From Salipiger pentaromativorans (lineage in GTDB: Bacteria > Pseudomonadota > Alphaproteobacteria > Rhodobacterales > Rhodobacteraceae), in assembly GCF_024721115.1 (NCBI RefSeq), contig NZ_JAMDHK010000003.1, positions 171,403 to 235,402 on the forward strand: DNA of 64,000 nucleotides, given 5' to 3'. This document shows, piece by piece, positions 8,796-16,534 of this stretch. Below the pieces are notes generated by a model that saw only the letters and a list, made by a program, of their open reading frames with translations, did not search any database and was not told where the DNA came from. Position numbers and translations under genes: made by a program. Every line of letters begins with the position of its first letter. Positions within the stretch are counted from its first letter, which is position 1.

Positions 8796-10037
8796 ATGGC
8801 ACGCCATTTCACCGTTCTGGGCGCCGGCACCGTGGGTGTCTGCACCGCCCTTCAGCTTCTGCGCGACGGCCATCGGGTGACCCTGATCGACCGCGCCGCC
8901 CCGGCCTCGGGCTGTTCCTACGGCAATGCCGGGATCATCCAGGTGGGCGGGCTGGTCCCGCTGGCCAATCCCGGCATTCTGCGGCAGGTTCCGAAGATGC
9001 TGCTCGACCCCGAGGGGCCGCTGCTGATCCGCTGGCAATATCTGCCGCGCCTCATGCCCTATCTGCTGCGCTTCATCGCCTCTGCCCGGCCAGAGCGCGT
9101 GGCCCACGCCGCCAACGCCCTCGGCACGATCCTGGACCGCGCGATCGAGGCGTACCGCCCGCTCATCCAGCAGGCCGGCGCATGGGATATGGTGCGCGAG
9201 ACCGGCGAGCTCTATCTCTACAAGACCGATGCCGCCTATGCGGCGGCGGCTTCCGCACATGCGCTGCGCCGGGCCCATGGCGTCAAGATGGAAGAGATCC
9301 CCGTCGGCGAGCTGAGCCAGCTCGAACCCTGCCTGGCGCCGATCTATCGCCACGCCCTGCTGTTCAACGATTGTATCAGCGTTCGCGATCCGGCGGTCTT
9401 TACCCGCAGGCTGGCCGACGCCTTTCAGGCCGCCGGCGGCACCTGGATCCAGGACGAGATCACCGATCTCGACAGCAACGGCAGCGGCCAGCGGCATCTG
9501 ATCGGCGCGACCGGGCGCCATGCGCTCGACGAGCTTGTGATCGCCACCGGCGCCTATTCCAAACCCTGGGCCAGAAAGCTCGGCTCCTATGTGCCGCTCG
9601 ATACCGAACGCGGCTATCACCTGATGCTGGCGGATCCCGGCGTCGAGACGCAGCGGCCACTGATCTTCGGCGACCAGAAATTCGGCGCCGTCTCGATGCT
9701 GGGCGGGCTGCGGATCGCCGGAACGGCGGAACTGGCCAAGCTCGACATGGCGCCGAACTATGCCCGCGCCCACCGCCTGCTGGGCCTCGCGAAAGAGGCG
9801 CTGCCCGACCTGCGGACCGACAAGGTCACCCCCTGGATGGGGCACCGCCCCTCGACCCCCGACAGCTTGCCGGTGATCTGCCGCGCGCCCGGACGCGACA
9901 AGACCTATTTCGCCTTCGGCCACGGGCATCTCGGGCTGACCATGGGCGGTATCACCGGCCGGCTCATCGCCGATCTCGCCGCCGGGCGCACCCCGCCCAT
10001 CGACATGGCGCCCTTCGACATCGCCCGGTTCTCCTGA
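8796..10037 (+). CDS. FAD-dependent D-amino acid dehydrogenase-like oxidoreductase
   Basis: Flavoprotein of 413 residues in the DAO/DadA family. The dinucleotide-binding motif is GAGTVGVCTALQLLRDGH at the N-terminus, followed by the DadA-like SGCSYGNAGIIQ segment. The C-terminus has GHRPSTPDSLPVICRAPG and GHGHLGLTMGGITGRLIADL, which are typical of DadA-type enzymes that pass electrons to the respiratory chain. It oxidises an amino acid or amine to an imine. Co-transcription with ridA fits imine clean-up. The exact substrate (a D-amino acid, hydroxyproline or similar) cannot be decided from sequence. Confidence 0.85.
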   Translation: MARHFTVLGAGTVGVCTALQLLRDGHRVTLIDRAAPASGCSYGNAGIIQVGGLVPLANPGILRQVPKMLLDPEGPLLIRWQYLPRLMPYLLRFIASARPERVAHAANALGTILDRAIEAYRPLIQQAGAWDMVRETGELYLYKTDAAYAAAASAHALRRAHGVKMEEIPVGELSQLEPCLAPIYRHALLFNDCISVRDPAVFTRRLADAFQAAGGTWIQDEITDLDSNGSGQRHLIGATGRHALDELVIATGAYSKPWARKLGSYVPLDTERGYHLMLADPGVETQRPLIFGDQKFGAVSMLGGLRIAGTAELAKLDMAPNYARAHRLLGLAKEALPDLRTDKVTPWMGHRPSTPDSLPVICRAPGRDKTYFAFGHGHLGLTMGGITGRLIADLAAGRTPPIDMAPFDIARFS

Positions 10038-10052
10038 CCCGGGCCGCGCCGG

Positions 10053-11012
10053 TCAGGCAAAGGCCCCCAGCGCGTGGGTCGCGATGGCGGTGTCCTGAAT
10101 ACCGGTGCCGGTCAGGTCGGCGATGGTGATCTGTTCAGGTGCCGTGCGGCCCGGATGGCGGCCCGCGACGATCTCGCCAAGCTCGGGGAGACCGGCGGGA
10201 TCGGGGGCAAGCCCCGCCGCCAGCACCGCACGCAGCTCGCCCAGATCGCGGGTCTGGCTGACCCGGTCGGCAACATAAAGATCCGCCCGCGCGAAACATT
10301 GCGGATCGAGCTCGTTCTTGCCCGACTGATCGCTGCCCATGGCGGTCACATGCTGCCCCGGACGCAGCCACTCCGCCCGCAGGATCGGCTCGGTGGCCGG
10401 CGTGGTCGTCACGACGATGTCGCCGAAAGCCGCCGCCTCGGCGGGATCGGCACAGGCCCGCACACTCATGCCCTCGCCGCTCAGCTCTTCGGCCAGCGCC
10501 CGCGCCTTGGCGGCATCGCGCGCCCAGATCACCGCCTCGGAGATCGGGCGCACCAGCGCCAGCGCCCGCAGCTGCATCCGCGCCTGAAGCCCGGCGCCGA
10601 AAATCGCCGCCCGGCGGGCATCCGCCCGCGCCAGATGCCGCGCCGCCACGCCGCCCGCGGCGGCGGTCCGCACATCGGTGAGATAGCCGTTGTCGAGCAG
10701 CACCGCCCGCACCCGGCCCGTCTCGCTCGACAGCACCACCATCAGCCCCGAGGTCGAGGGCAAGCCTTTGGCCGGGTTGTCGAAGAACCCCGGCGAGATC
10801 TTGACCGCAAAGCCCGGCAACCCGGGCACATAGGCGGTCTTGACGTCGACCTCGCCATTCACGTCCGGCATGTGCATCGACAGGATCGGCGGCATCGCCA
10901 CCCCGCCCCGCGCCAGCGTGGCAAAGGCCGCCTCGACCACGTCGATGGCGGCGGCATCCAGCGAAATCCGCGCGCGCAGATCCGCCTCGTGCAGAATACG
11001 AATGTCGCTCAT
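10053..11012 (-). CDS. Ornithine cyclodeaminase/mu-crystallin family protein (EutC- or iminosuccinate reductase-like)
   Basis: Protein of 319 residues with the ornithine cyclodeaminase fold: an N-terminal substrate domain (VDVKTAYVPGLPGFAVKISPGFF) and a Rossmann domain with GAGLQARMQLRAL. The family includes true cyclodeaminases, the ectoine-cluster protein EutC and BhcD, the iminosuccinate reductase of the beta-hydroxyaspartate cycle. The start overlaps the stop of the dehydratase upstream in an ATGA, so the two are made together. The combination of threonine-dehydratase-like and cyclodeaminase-like proteins is the one found as EutB-EutC and BhcB-BhcD. By analogy it would reduce an imino acid made by its partner. 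No ectoine hydrolase or BhcA/BhcC gene is in the window. Confidence 0.8.
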   Translation of the reverse strand: MSDIRILHEADLRARISLDAAAIDVVEAAFATLARGGVAMPPILSMHMPDVNGEVDVKTAYVPGLPGFAVKISPGFFDNPAKGLPSTSGLMVVLSSETGRVRAVLLDNGYLTDVRTAAAGGVAARHLARADARRAAIFGAGLQARMQLRALALVRPISEAVIWARDAAKARALAEELSGEGMSVRACADPAEAAAFGDIVVTTTPATEPILRAEWLRPGQHVTAMGSDQSGKNELDPQCFARADLYVADRVSQTRDLGELRAVLAAGLAPDPAGLPELGEIVAGRHPGRTAPEQITIADLTGTGIQDTAIATHALGAFA

Positions 11013-11977
11013 GCGTCCTGCTCCCTCATGATCCGGGCGTGCAGCGCCGGGTCGATGTTGCCGCCCGACAGGATCAGCACCAGCGGGCCGCGATCCGCGC
11101 GCAGCTTGCCGCCAAGGATCGCCCCCGCCCCGACGGCGGCGGCCCCCTCCACGATCTCTCCGTCCTCCCGCGCGAGATGGCGGAGGCCGGCGGCGATCTC
11201 CGCTTCGCTCAGCAGGATCACCTCGTCCACCAGGTCGCGGCACATGGCAAAGGTCAGGCGATTGTCGCGCCCCACGCCGCCGCCCAGCGAGTCGGCCAGC
11301 GTTTCCAGCTCCGCCACCTCGACCGGATGGCCCGCGGCCAGGCTCGCCGCCATGGCCGCCCCGCGCGCCATGCTGATGCCGACGATGCGAATGCCGGGAC
11401 GCAGCGCCTTCGCCGCCAGCGCGACACCGGACAGAAGCCCGCCGCCGGAGAGCGGCACGGCGATGGTGGCCGCATCGGGGAGCTGCGCGAGGATCTCGAG
11501 CCCAAGCGTCCCCTGTCCCGCGATCACATCCGCATGGTCGAACGGCGGGATCAGCGCAAACCCCTCGTCGCGCTCCAGCCGCCGCGCCTCTTCGAAGGCT
11601 TCGTCCTGGCTGGCGCCGGTCACCCGCGCCTCGGCCCCGAGCCCGGCGATGGCCTCGCGCTTGTTGCCGGGCACCAGCCGCGACAGGCAGATCACCGCCG
11701 GCACCCCGCGCTGCCGCGCCGCAAAGGCCAGCGCCCGGCCATGGTTCCCGGTCGAGGCGGTGGTGACCCCGGCAACCGCGCCGAGCCGCGCCACCGCATG
11801 CGCGGCGCCGCGCAGCTTGAAGGCGCCGGTTTCCTGCCGGTGTTCGCATTTCAGCCAGACAGGCCCGCCCGCCCGTGCCGACAGTCCGGGCGAGGGTTTG
11901 ACAGGCGTTTCCCGCACCCGGCCCCGGATCCGCTCCGCCGCCGCCTCGACGTCGTGCAAACTCATCCTGCGATCCAT
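11009..11977 (-). CDS. Threonine dehydratase-like PLP enzyme (EutB/BhcB-like)
   Basis: Fold-type II PLP enzyme of 322 residues. The lysine motif is ETGAFKLRGAAHAV, followed by the substrate loop STGNHGRAL; the glycine-rich phosphate-binding loop is PLSGGGLLSG. These enzymes remove water or ammonia from hydroxy amino acids, giving an imine. It is translationally coupled to the ornithine-cyclodeaminase-like gene, so it probably passes its product directly on. Candidates are a hydroxyectoine-derived acid (EutB) or beta-hydroxyaspartate (BhcB); sequence alone does not decide. The start at 11977 could also be 12 bases further in (MSLHDVEA). Confidence 0.8.
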   Translation of the reverse strand: MDRRMSLHDVEAAAERIRGRVRETPVKPSPGLSARAGGPVWLKCEHRQETGAFKLRGAAHAVARLGAVAGVTTASTGNHGRALAFAARQRGVPAVICLSRLVPGNKREAIAGLGAEARVTGASQDEAFEEARRLERDEGFALIPPFDHADVIAGQGTLGLEILAQLPDAATIAVPLSGGGLLSGVALAAKALRPGIRIVGISMARGAAMAASLAAGHPVEVAELETLADSLGGGVGRDNRLTFAMCRDLVDEVILLSEAEIAAGLRHLAREDGEIVEGAAAVGAGAILGGKLRADRGPLVLILSGGNIDPALHARIMREQDA

Positions 11978-12059
11978 CGGTGGCCCTCCGGTTGCGTTTC
12001 CCGGAGCTTCGGCCGGGCGCCGGACAATGTCCAGAGCCGCCCCGGCCCGCCGCGAGGGG

Positions 12060-13061
<1,002 letters not shown>

Positions 13062-13078
13062 CTAAATGTGCGACAGAC

Positions 13079-13101
13079 GGTGGGCAGATTGCCCACCCTA
13101 C
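13079..13101. repeat. Short palindromic (REP-like) repeat, copy 1
   Basis: Copy with arms GGTGGGCA and TGCCCACC around a GAT spacer and ending CCTAC. It is the reverse complement of copy 2 at 13214-13237. With copy 2 it forms an inverted pair within the nrdE-nrdF gap. A third copy is at 41303-41325. Confidence 0.75.
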
Positions 13102-13213
13102 GGGCGGTGCGCCGCCCTGCGTCTTTCATCTTTCTCAAAATACTCCAGAACACGCTCTCCGCCCCACGCCGCCATATGTACCCGACGCTGGCAGACCGAA
13201 CGCGCGCCCGGCC

Positions 13214-13237
13214 AAGTAGGGTGGGCAATCTGCCCAC
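13214..13237. repeat. Short palindromic (REP-like) repeat, copy 2
   Basis: Begins GTAGGGTGGGCA, is followed by ATC and closes with TGCCCACCC, giving a 9-bp stem with a 3-base loop in RNA. It starts 10 bases after the nrdE stop in the direction of transcription, so the transcript can fold here. It is inverted relative to copy 1, with 112 bases between the two. Confidence 0.75.
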
Positions 13238-13246
13238 CCGCCGCGC

Positions 13247-15427
13247 CTAGAGCGAGCAGGACACGCAACCCTGCACTTCGGTGCCTTCCAGCGCCATCTG
13301 GCGCAGGCGGATGTAGTAGATCGTCTTGATCCCCTTCTTCCAGGCATAGATCTGCGCCCGGTTGATGTCGCGCGTCGTCGCCGTGTCCTTGAAGAACAGC
13401 GTCAGCGACAGGCCCTGATCGACGTGCTGGGTCGCCGCCGCATAGGTGTCGATGATCGCCTCGGCGCCGATCTCATAGGCGTCCTTGTAGAATTCAAGGT
13501 TGTCGTTCGACATGAAGGCGGCGGGGTAATAGACGCGGCCGATCTTGCCTTCCTTGCGGATCTCGATCTTGGCGGTGATCGGGTGGATCGACGAGGTGGC
13601 GTTGTTGATATAGCTGATCGAGCCGGTGGGCGGCACCGCCTGGAGGTTGCGGTTGTAGAGCCCGCCCTCGATCACCGCATCGCGCAGCGCGGCCCAGTCT
13701 TCGCGCCCCGGCACCTCGACGCCGAAGCGCCCGAAGAGCGCCCGCACGGTGTCGGTCTCCGGCAGCCAGTCGCGCTCGACATATTTGTCGAAGAACGAGC
13801 CGTCGGCGTATTTCGACGCCTCGAAGCCCACGAAACTGCGCCCCCGCTCCCTGGCCAGCGCGTTGGAGGCGCGCAGGCAGTGATAGAGCACGGTGGCGAA
13901 ATAGATATTGGTGAAGTCGATCCCCTCGGGCGAGCCGTAATGGATCCGCTCGCGCGCAAGGAAGCCGTGCAGGTTCATCTGGCCGAGCCCGATGGCATGG
14001 CTCTCGTCATTGCCGCGCCGCACCGAGGGCACAGAGTCGATCGACGACATCTCGGACACCGCGTTCAGCGCTCGCACCGCGGTGCCGACCGTGGCGCCGA
14101 GATCGCCGCCATCCATCGCCTTGGCGATGTTGAGCGAGCCGAGGTTGCAGGAAATATCCGTGCCCAGATGCTTGTAGCCGAGATCGTCGTTGAATTCCGA
14201 CGCCTCGTTGACCTGAAGGATCTCGGAACAGAGGTTCGACATGGAGATCCGCCCGGCCACCGGGTTCTCGCGGTTCACCGTATCCTCGAACATGATATAG
14301 GGATAGCCGCTCTCGAACTGGATCTCGGCGATGGTCTGGAAGAACGCCCGCGCATTGATCTTTTTCTTGCGGATCCTGGGGTTATCCACCATCTCGTGAT
14401 ATTTCTCGGTGACCGAGATCTCCGAGAACGCCTTGCCATAGACCCGCTCCACGTCATGCGGCGAGAACAGGTACATGTCGTCGTTCTTCTTCGCCAGCTC
14501 GAAGGTGATGTCGGGGATCACCACGCCGAGGCTCAGCGTCTTGATGCGGATCTTTTCGTCGGCATTCTCGCGCTTGGTGTCGAGGAACCGCAGGATGTCC
14601 GGGTGGTGGGCATTGAGATAGACCGCCCCCGCGCCCTGCCGCGCGCCGAGCTGGTTGGCGTAGCTGAAGGAATCCTCCAGAAGCTTCATCACCGGAATGA
14701 CACCCGAGGACTGGTTCTCGATGCCTTTGATCGCCGCGCCGTGCTCGCGGATATTGGTCAGCATCAGCGCCACACCGCCGCCGCGCTTCGACAGTTGCAG
14801 CGCCGAGTTGATGCCGCGCCCGATGCTTTCCATGTTGTCTTCGAGCCGCAGCAGGAAACACGAGATCAGCTCGCCGCGCTGCGCCTTGCCGGCATTGAGG
14901 AAGGTGGGCGTCGCCGGCTGGAACCGGCCGCCGAGCATTTCCCGCATGAGCTGCATCGCCAGCGCCTCTTCGCCGCGCGCCAGCGTCAGGGCGACCATCA
15001 CCACCCGGTCCTCGAACCGTTCGAGATAGCGCTTCCCGTCGCGGGTCTTCAGCGTGTAGCTGGTGTAGTATTTGAACGCGCCGAGGAAGGTCGGAAAGCG
15101 GAACTTGATCTTGTAGGCGGCGTCCCAGATCTTTGCCAGGAAGGCGTCGTCATACTGGCCCAGCACATGGGCCTCGTAATAGCCCTCATCGACCAGATAG
15201 CGCAGCTTTTCCTCAAGCGAGTGAAAGAACACGGTGTTCTGGTTCACATGCTGGAGGAAATACTGCCGCGCCGCCATGCGGTCGGCGTCGAAGCGGATCT
15301 TCCCCTCGTCGTCATAGAGGTTCAGCATCGCGTTCAGCGCGTGGTAATCCAGACCCTGCCATTCCACCGGCACCGCCTTGGCGGGGGCTGCGTCGTTCAG
15401 ATCGCGGTCGAGAAGTGCGTCTTCCAA
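13247..15427 (-). CDS. nrdE: Class Ib ribonucleotide reductase alpha (catalytic) subunit
   Basis: NrdE of about 726 residues, which reduces ribonucleotides to deoxyribonucleotides. Key elements are the active-site cysteine in [13 protein letters not shown], the NLCSEI loop with the radical cysteine, [10 protein letters not shown] with the second active-site cysteine, and the C-terminal swinging cysteine pair in VQGCVSCSL. No ATP-cone is present at the N-terminus, which separates it from class Ia. No ATG lies at the right place. A TTG at 15427 ([11 protein letters not shown]) gives the normal family length and overlaps the end of nrdI by 31 bases. A 5' extension to 15511 in the same frame reads as the shadow of nrdI. 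Confidence 0.94.
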   Translation of the reverse strand: MEDALLDRDLNDAAPAKAVPVEWQGLDYHALNAMLNLYDDEGKIRFDADRMAARQYFLQHVNQNTVFFHSLEEKLRYLVDEGYYEAHVLGQYDDAFLAKIWDAAYKIKFRFPTFLGAFKYYTSYTLKTRDGKRYLERFEDRVVMVALTLARGEEALAMQLMREMLGGRFQPATPTFLNAGKAQRGELISCFLLRLEDNMESIGRGINSALQLSKRGGGVALMLTNIREHGAAIKGIENQSSGVIPVMKLLEDSFSYANQLGARQGAGAVYLNAHHPDILRFLDTKRENADEKIRIKTLSLGVVIPDITFELAKKNDDMYLFSPHDVERVYGKAFSEISVTEKYHEMVDNPRIRKKKINARAFFQTIAEIQFESGYPYIMFEDTVNRENPVAGRISMSNLCSEILQVNEASEFNDDLGYKHLGTDISCNLGSLNIAKAMDGGDLGATVGTAVRALNAVSEMSSIDSVPSVRRGNDESHAIGLGQMNLHGFLARERIHYGSPEGIDFTNIYFATVLYHCLRASNALARERGRSFVGFEASKYADGSFFDKYVERDWLPETDTVRALFGRFGVEVPGREDWAALRDAVIEGGLYNRNLQAVPPTGSISYINNATSSIHPITAKIEIRKEGKIGRVYYPAAFMSNDNLEFYKDAYEIGAEAIIDTYAAATQHVDQGLSLTLFFKDTATTRDINRAQIYAWKKGIKTIYYIRLRQMALEGTEVQGCVSCSL

Positions 15428-15813
15428 AACCTGTCCAGTCCTTCTCTGACACGGGCGATGTCGGTCTCTGTGCCGGCCAGCTCGAACCGGTAGAGAACGG
15501 GGACGCGACATTTCTGCGCCACCACATCGCCCGCCAGGGCGAACAACGCCCCGAAATTGCGGTTGCCGCCGGCGATCACGCCGCGGAGATGCTGCCTCGT
15601 GTCCGGGTCGTTGAGGAACCGGATCACCTGTTTGTGGACCGCCCCCCGGCCCTGCCCGTCGGCATAGCTGGGCGTCACCAGAACAAAGGGCGCGCGGGGG
15701 GCGGGCATGGGCTCCTCGGGCGAGATCGGGATCCGCTGCGCCGTCAGCCCGAGCCGGGAGACGAAGCGCTGCGTGTTGCCCGAACGCGAGGAGAAATAGA
15801 CCAGCCCGCCCAA
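15397..15813 (-). CDS. nrdI: Flavodoxin-like ribonucleotide reductase maturation protein
   Basis: NrdI of 138 residues, the FMN protein that supplies oxidant for assembling the manganese-tyrosyl radical cofactor of NrdF. The N-terminus [14 protein letters not shown] is the flavin phosphate-binding loop, and [19 protein letters not shown] and [15 protein letters not shown] are the conserved NrdI segments. The start is a TTG 6 bases after the nrdH stop; no in-frame ATG exists nearby. The end overlaps nrdE. Confidence 0.95.
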   Translation of the reverse strand: MGGLVYFSSRSGNTQRFVSRLGLTAQRIPISPEEPMPAPRAPFVLVTPSYADGQGRGAVHKQVIRFLNDPDTRQHLRGVIAGGNRNFGALFALAGDVVAQKCRVPVLYRFELAGTETDIARVREGLDRFWKTHFSTAI

Positions 15814-15818
15814 GACAC

Positions 15819-16040
15819 TCAGCTCAGCGCGCTGATCTTGTCGGGGCGGAAGCCGGCCCAGTGATCGTCACCCGCCATCACCACCGGCGCCTGACGGTAT
15901 CCAAGCTCGGTCACCCGGGCCATCGCGTCGGCGTCCTCGGTGAGATCGATCAGGTCGAAGGCGATGCCCTTGGCGGCCAGCGCGCGTGTGGTGGCGGTGC
16001 ATTGCACGCAGGCGGGTTTGGAATACACGGTGATGCTCAT
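15819..16040 (-). CDS. nrdH: Glutaredoxin-like electron donor for class Ib ribonucleotide reductase
   Basis: NrdH redoxin of 73 residues with the redox motif CVQC at residues 11-14 and the C-terminal [23 protein letters not shown], including the WSGF-type segment that is WAGF here. It reduces NrdE in the cytosol. The ATG at 16040 gives the usual length; the frame extends upstream but that part overlaps the leader RNA. First gene of the nrdHIEF operon, 108 bases downstream of a cobalamin riboswitch. Confidence 0.95.
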   Translation of the reverse strand: MSITVYSKPACVQCTATTRALAAKGIAFDLIDLTEDADAMARVTELGYRQAPVVMAGDDHWAGFRPDKISALS

Positions 16041-16095
16041 GGTCCGTCCCTTGTCTCTGTCTGCCTGTTGGGCGATGGAGGGAGAGACGCGGACA

Positions 16096-16113
16096 GGCGC
16101 GGACACCCGCGCC
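16096..16113 (-). promoter_or_regulatory. Hairpin between the cobalamin riboswitch and nrdH
   Basis: Perfect 7-bp stem GGCGCGG/CCGCGCC with a 4-base loop in the leader, 56 bases before the nrdH ATG. It has no U-tract. It may be part of the riboswitch expression platform, acting on translation or Rho access. Seen directly; role inferred. Confidence 0.4.
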
Positions 16114-16147
16114 GACCACAGCTCCCGGACCCACCGCCCGGTGTCGT

Positions 16148-16323
16148 GTCGTTGTCCTGGCAGGTCTCCTGACTTGCGGCTCGACTGCCTCGGCCCCCCT
16201 TCCCGGCTGTCCCTGCCAGTGGATCGGGGCCTTGGCTTGCCGCTTACAGTTGCGGGGGCAGTGCCGGATTCTCACCGGCTTCCCTTTTCACCCGCAACGA
16301 GTCGCGGGCACCAAGACAACGAC
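16148..16323 (-). ncRNA. Cobalamin (B12) riboswitch upstream of nrdHIEF
   Basis: The minus strand carries the full set of conserved cobalamin riboswitch elements in order: the P1 strand GTCGTTGTC; then GGTGCCCGCGAC; then GGGAAGCCGGTGAGAATC; then ACTGCCCCCGCAACTG followed by TAAGCGG; then the 3' box GTCAGGAGACCTGCC; and the closing strand GACAACGAC, which pairs perfectly with P1. It reads towards nrdH, not metH. By analogy with other B12 riboswitches, cobalamin binding should lower expression of the genes downstream, here a B12-independent ribonucleotide reductase. Confidence 0.96.
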
Positions 16324-16353
16324 ATATTGCGCACGCGCGCCAATCGACGTCAA
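16324..16353 (-). promoter_or_regulatory. Probable sigma70-type promoter of the nrdHIEF transcript
   Basis: On the minus strand TTGACG (16353-16348) and CAATAT (16329-16324) are separated by 18 bases, and transcription would begin just at the 5' end of the riboswitch. The segment around the -10, GCGCAATATGTCGT, resembles one half of an NrdR box pair (ACACAATATMTTGTGT-like); a second, weaker ATAT-centred match overlaps the -35 at 29-bp centre spacing. The NrdR reading is tentative. Confidence 0.55.
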
Positions 16354-16371
16354 TATCTGGATTTCTCTTTG

Positions 16372-16389
16372 ACGGACCTGCCGGTCCGT
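16372..16389. other. Small inverted repeat in the nrdH-metH intergenic region
   Basis: ACGGACC and GGTCCGT form a perfect 7-bp inverted repeat around TGCC, upstream of both nrd and metH promoters. It could be an operator or a transcribed hairpin of the metH leader. Nothing further supports a function. Confidence 0.35.
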
Positions 16390-16534
16390 TCCTTTGTGAC
16401 AGCCGCTTGCGACCCGGCATCGTCCCCGACCCAAGATGAATCTGCCTCATGAAAAGCATGATCATTATGACCTTCGCTTGCGCAGCCATTTGCCCTAGAC
16501 AGGGCCCGAACCCGAAAAAGGACAAATCGCCGCG

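Noticed and set aside
10053-11977. Annotating the pair as eutB and eutC of ectoine breakdown
   Set aside because: No ectoine hydrolase, deacetylase, uehABC or enuR gene is present nearby; similarity alone does not decide between Eut and Bhc roles.
13424-15493. Plus-strand frame opposite nrdE
   Set aside because: Mirror of nrdE codon bias, with no domain or ribosome-binding site.
16148-16323. Riboswitch as a regulator of metH
   Set aside because: All conserved boxes and the P1 stem are in order only on the minus strand, reading into nrdH. metH is transcribed away from it.
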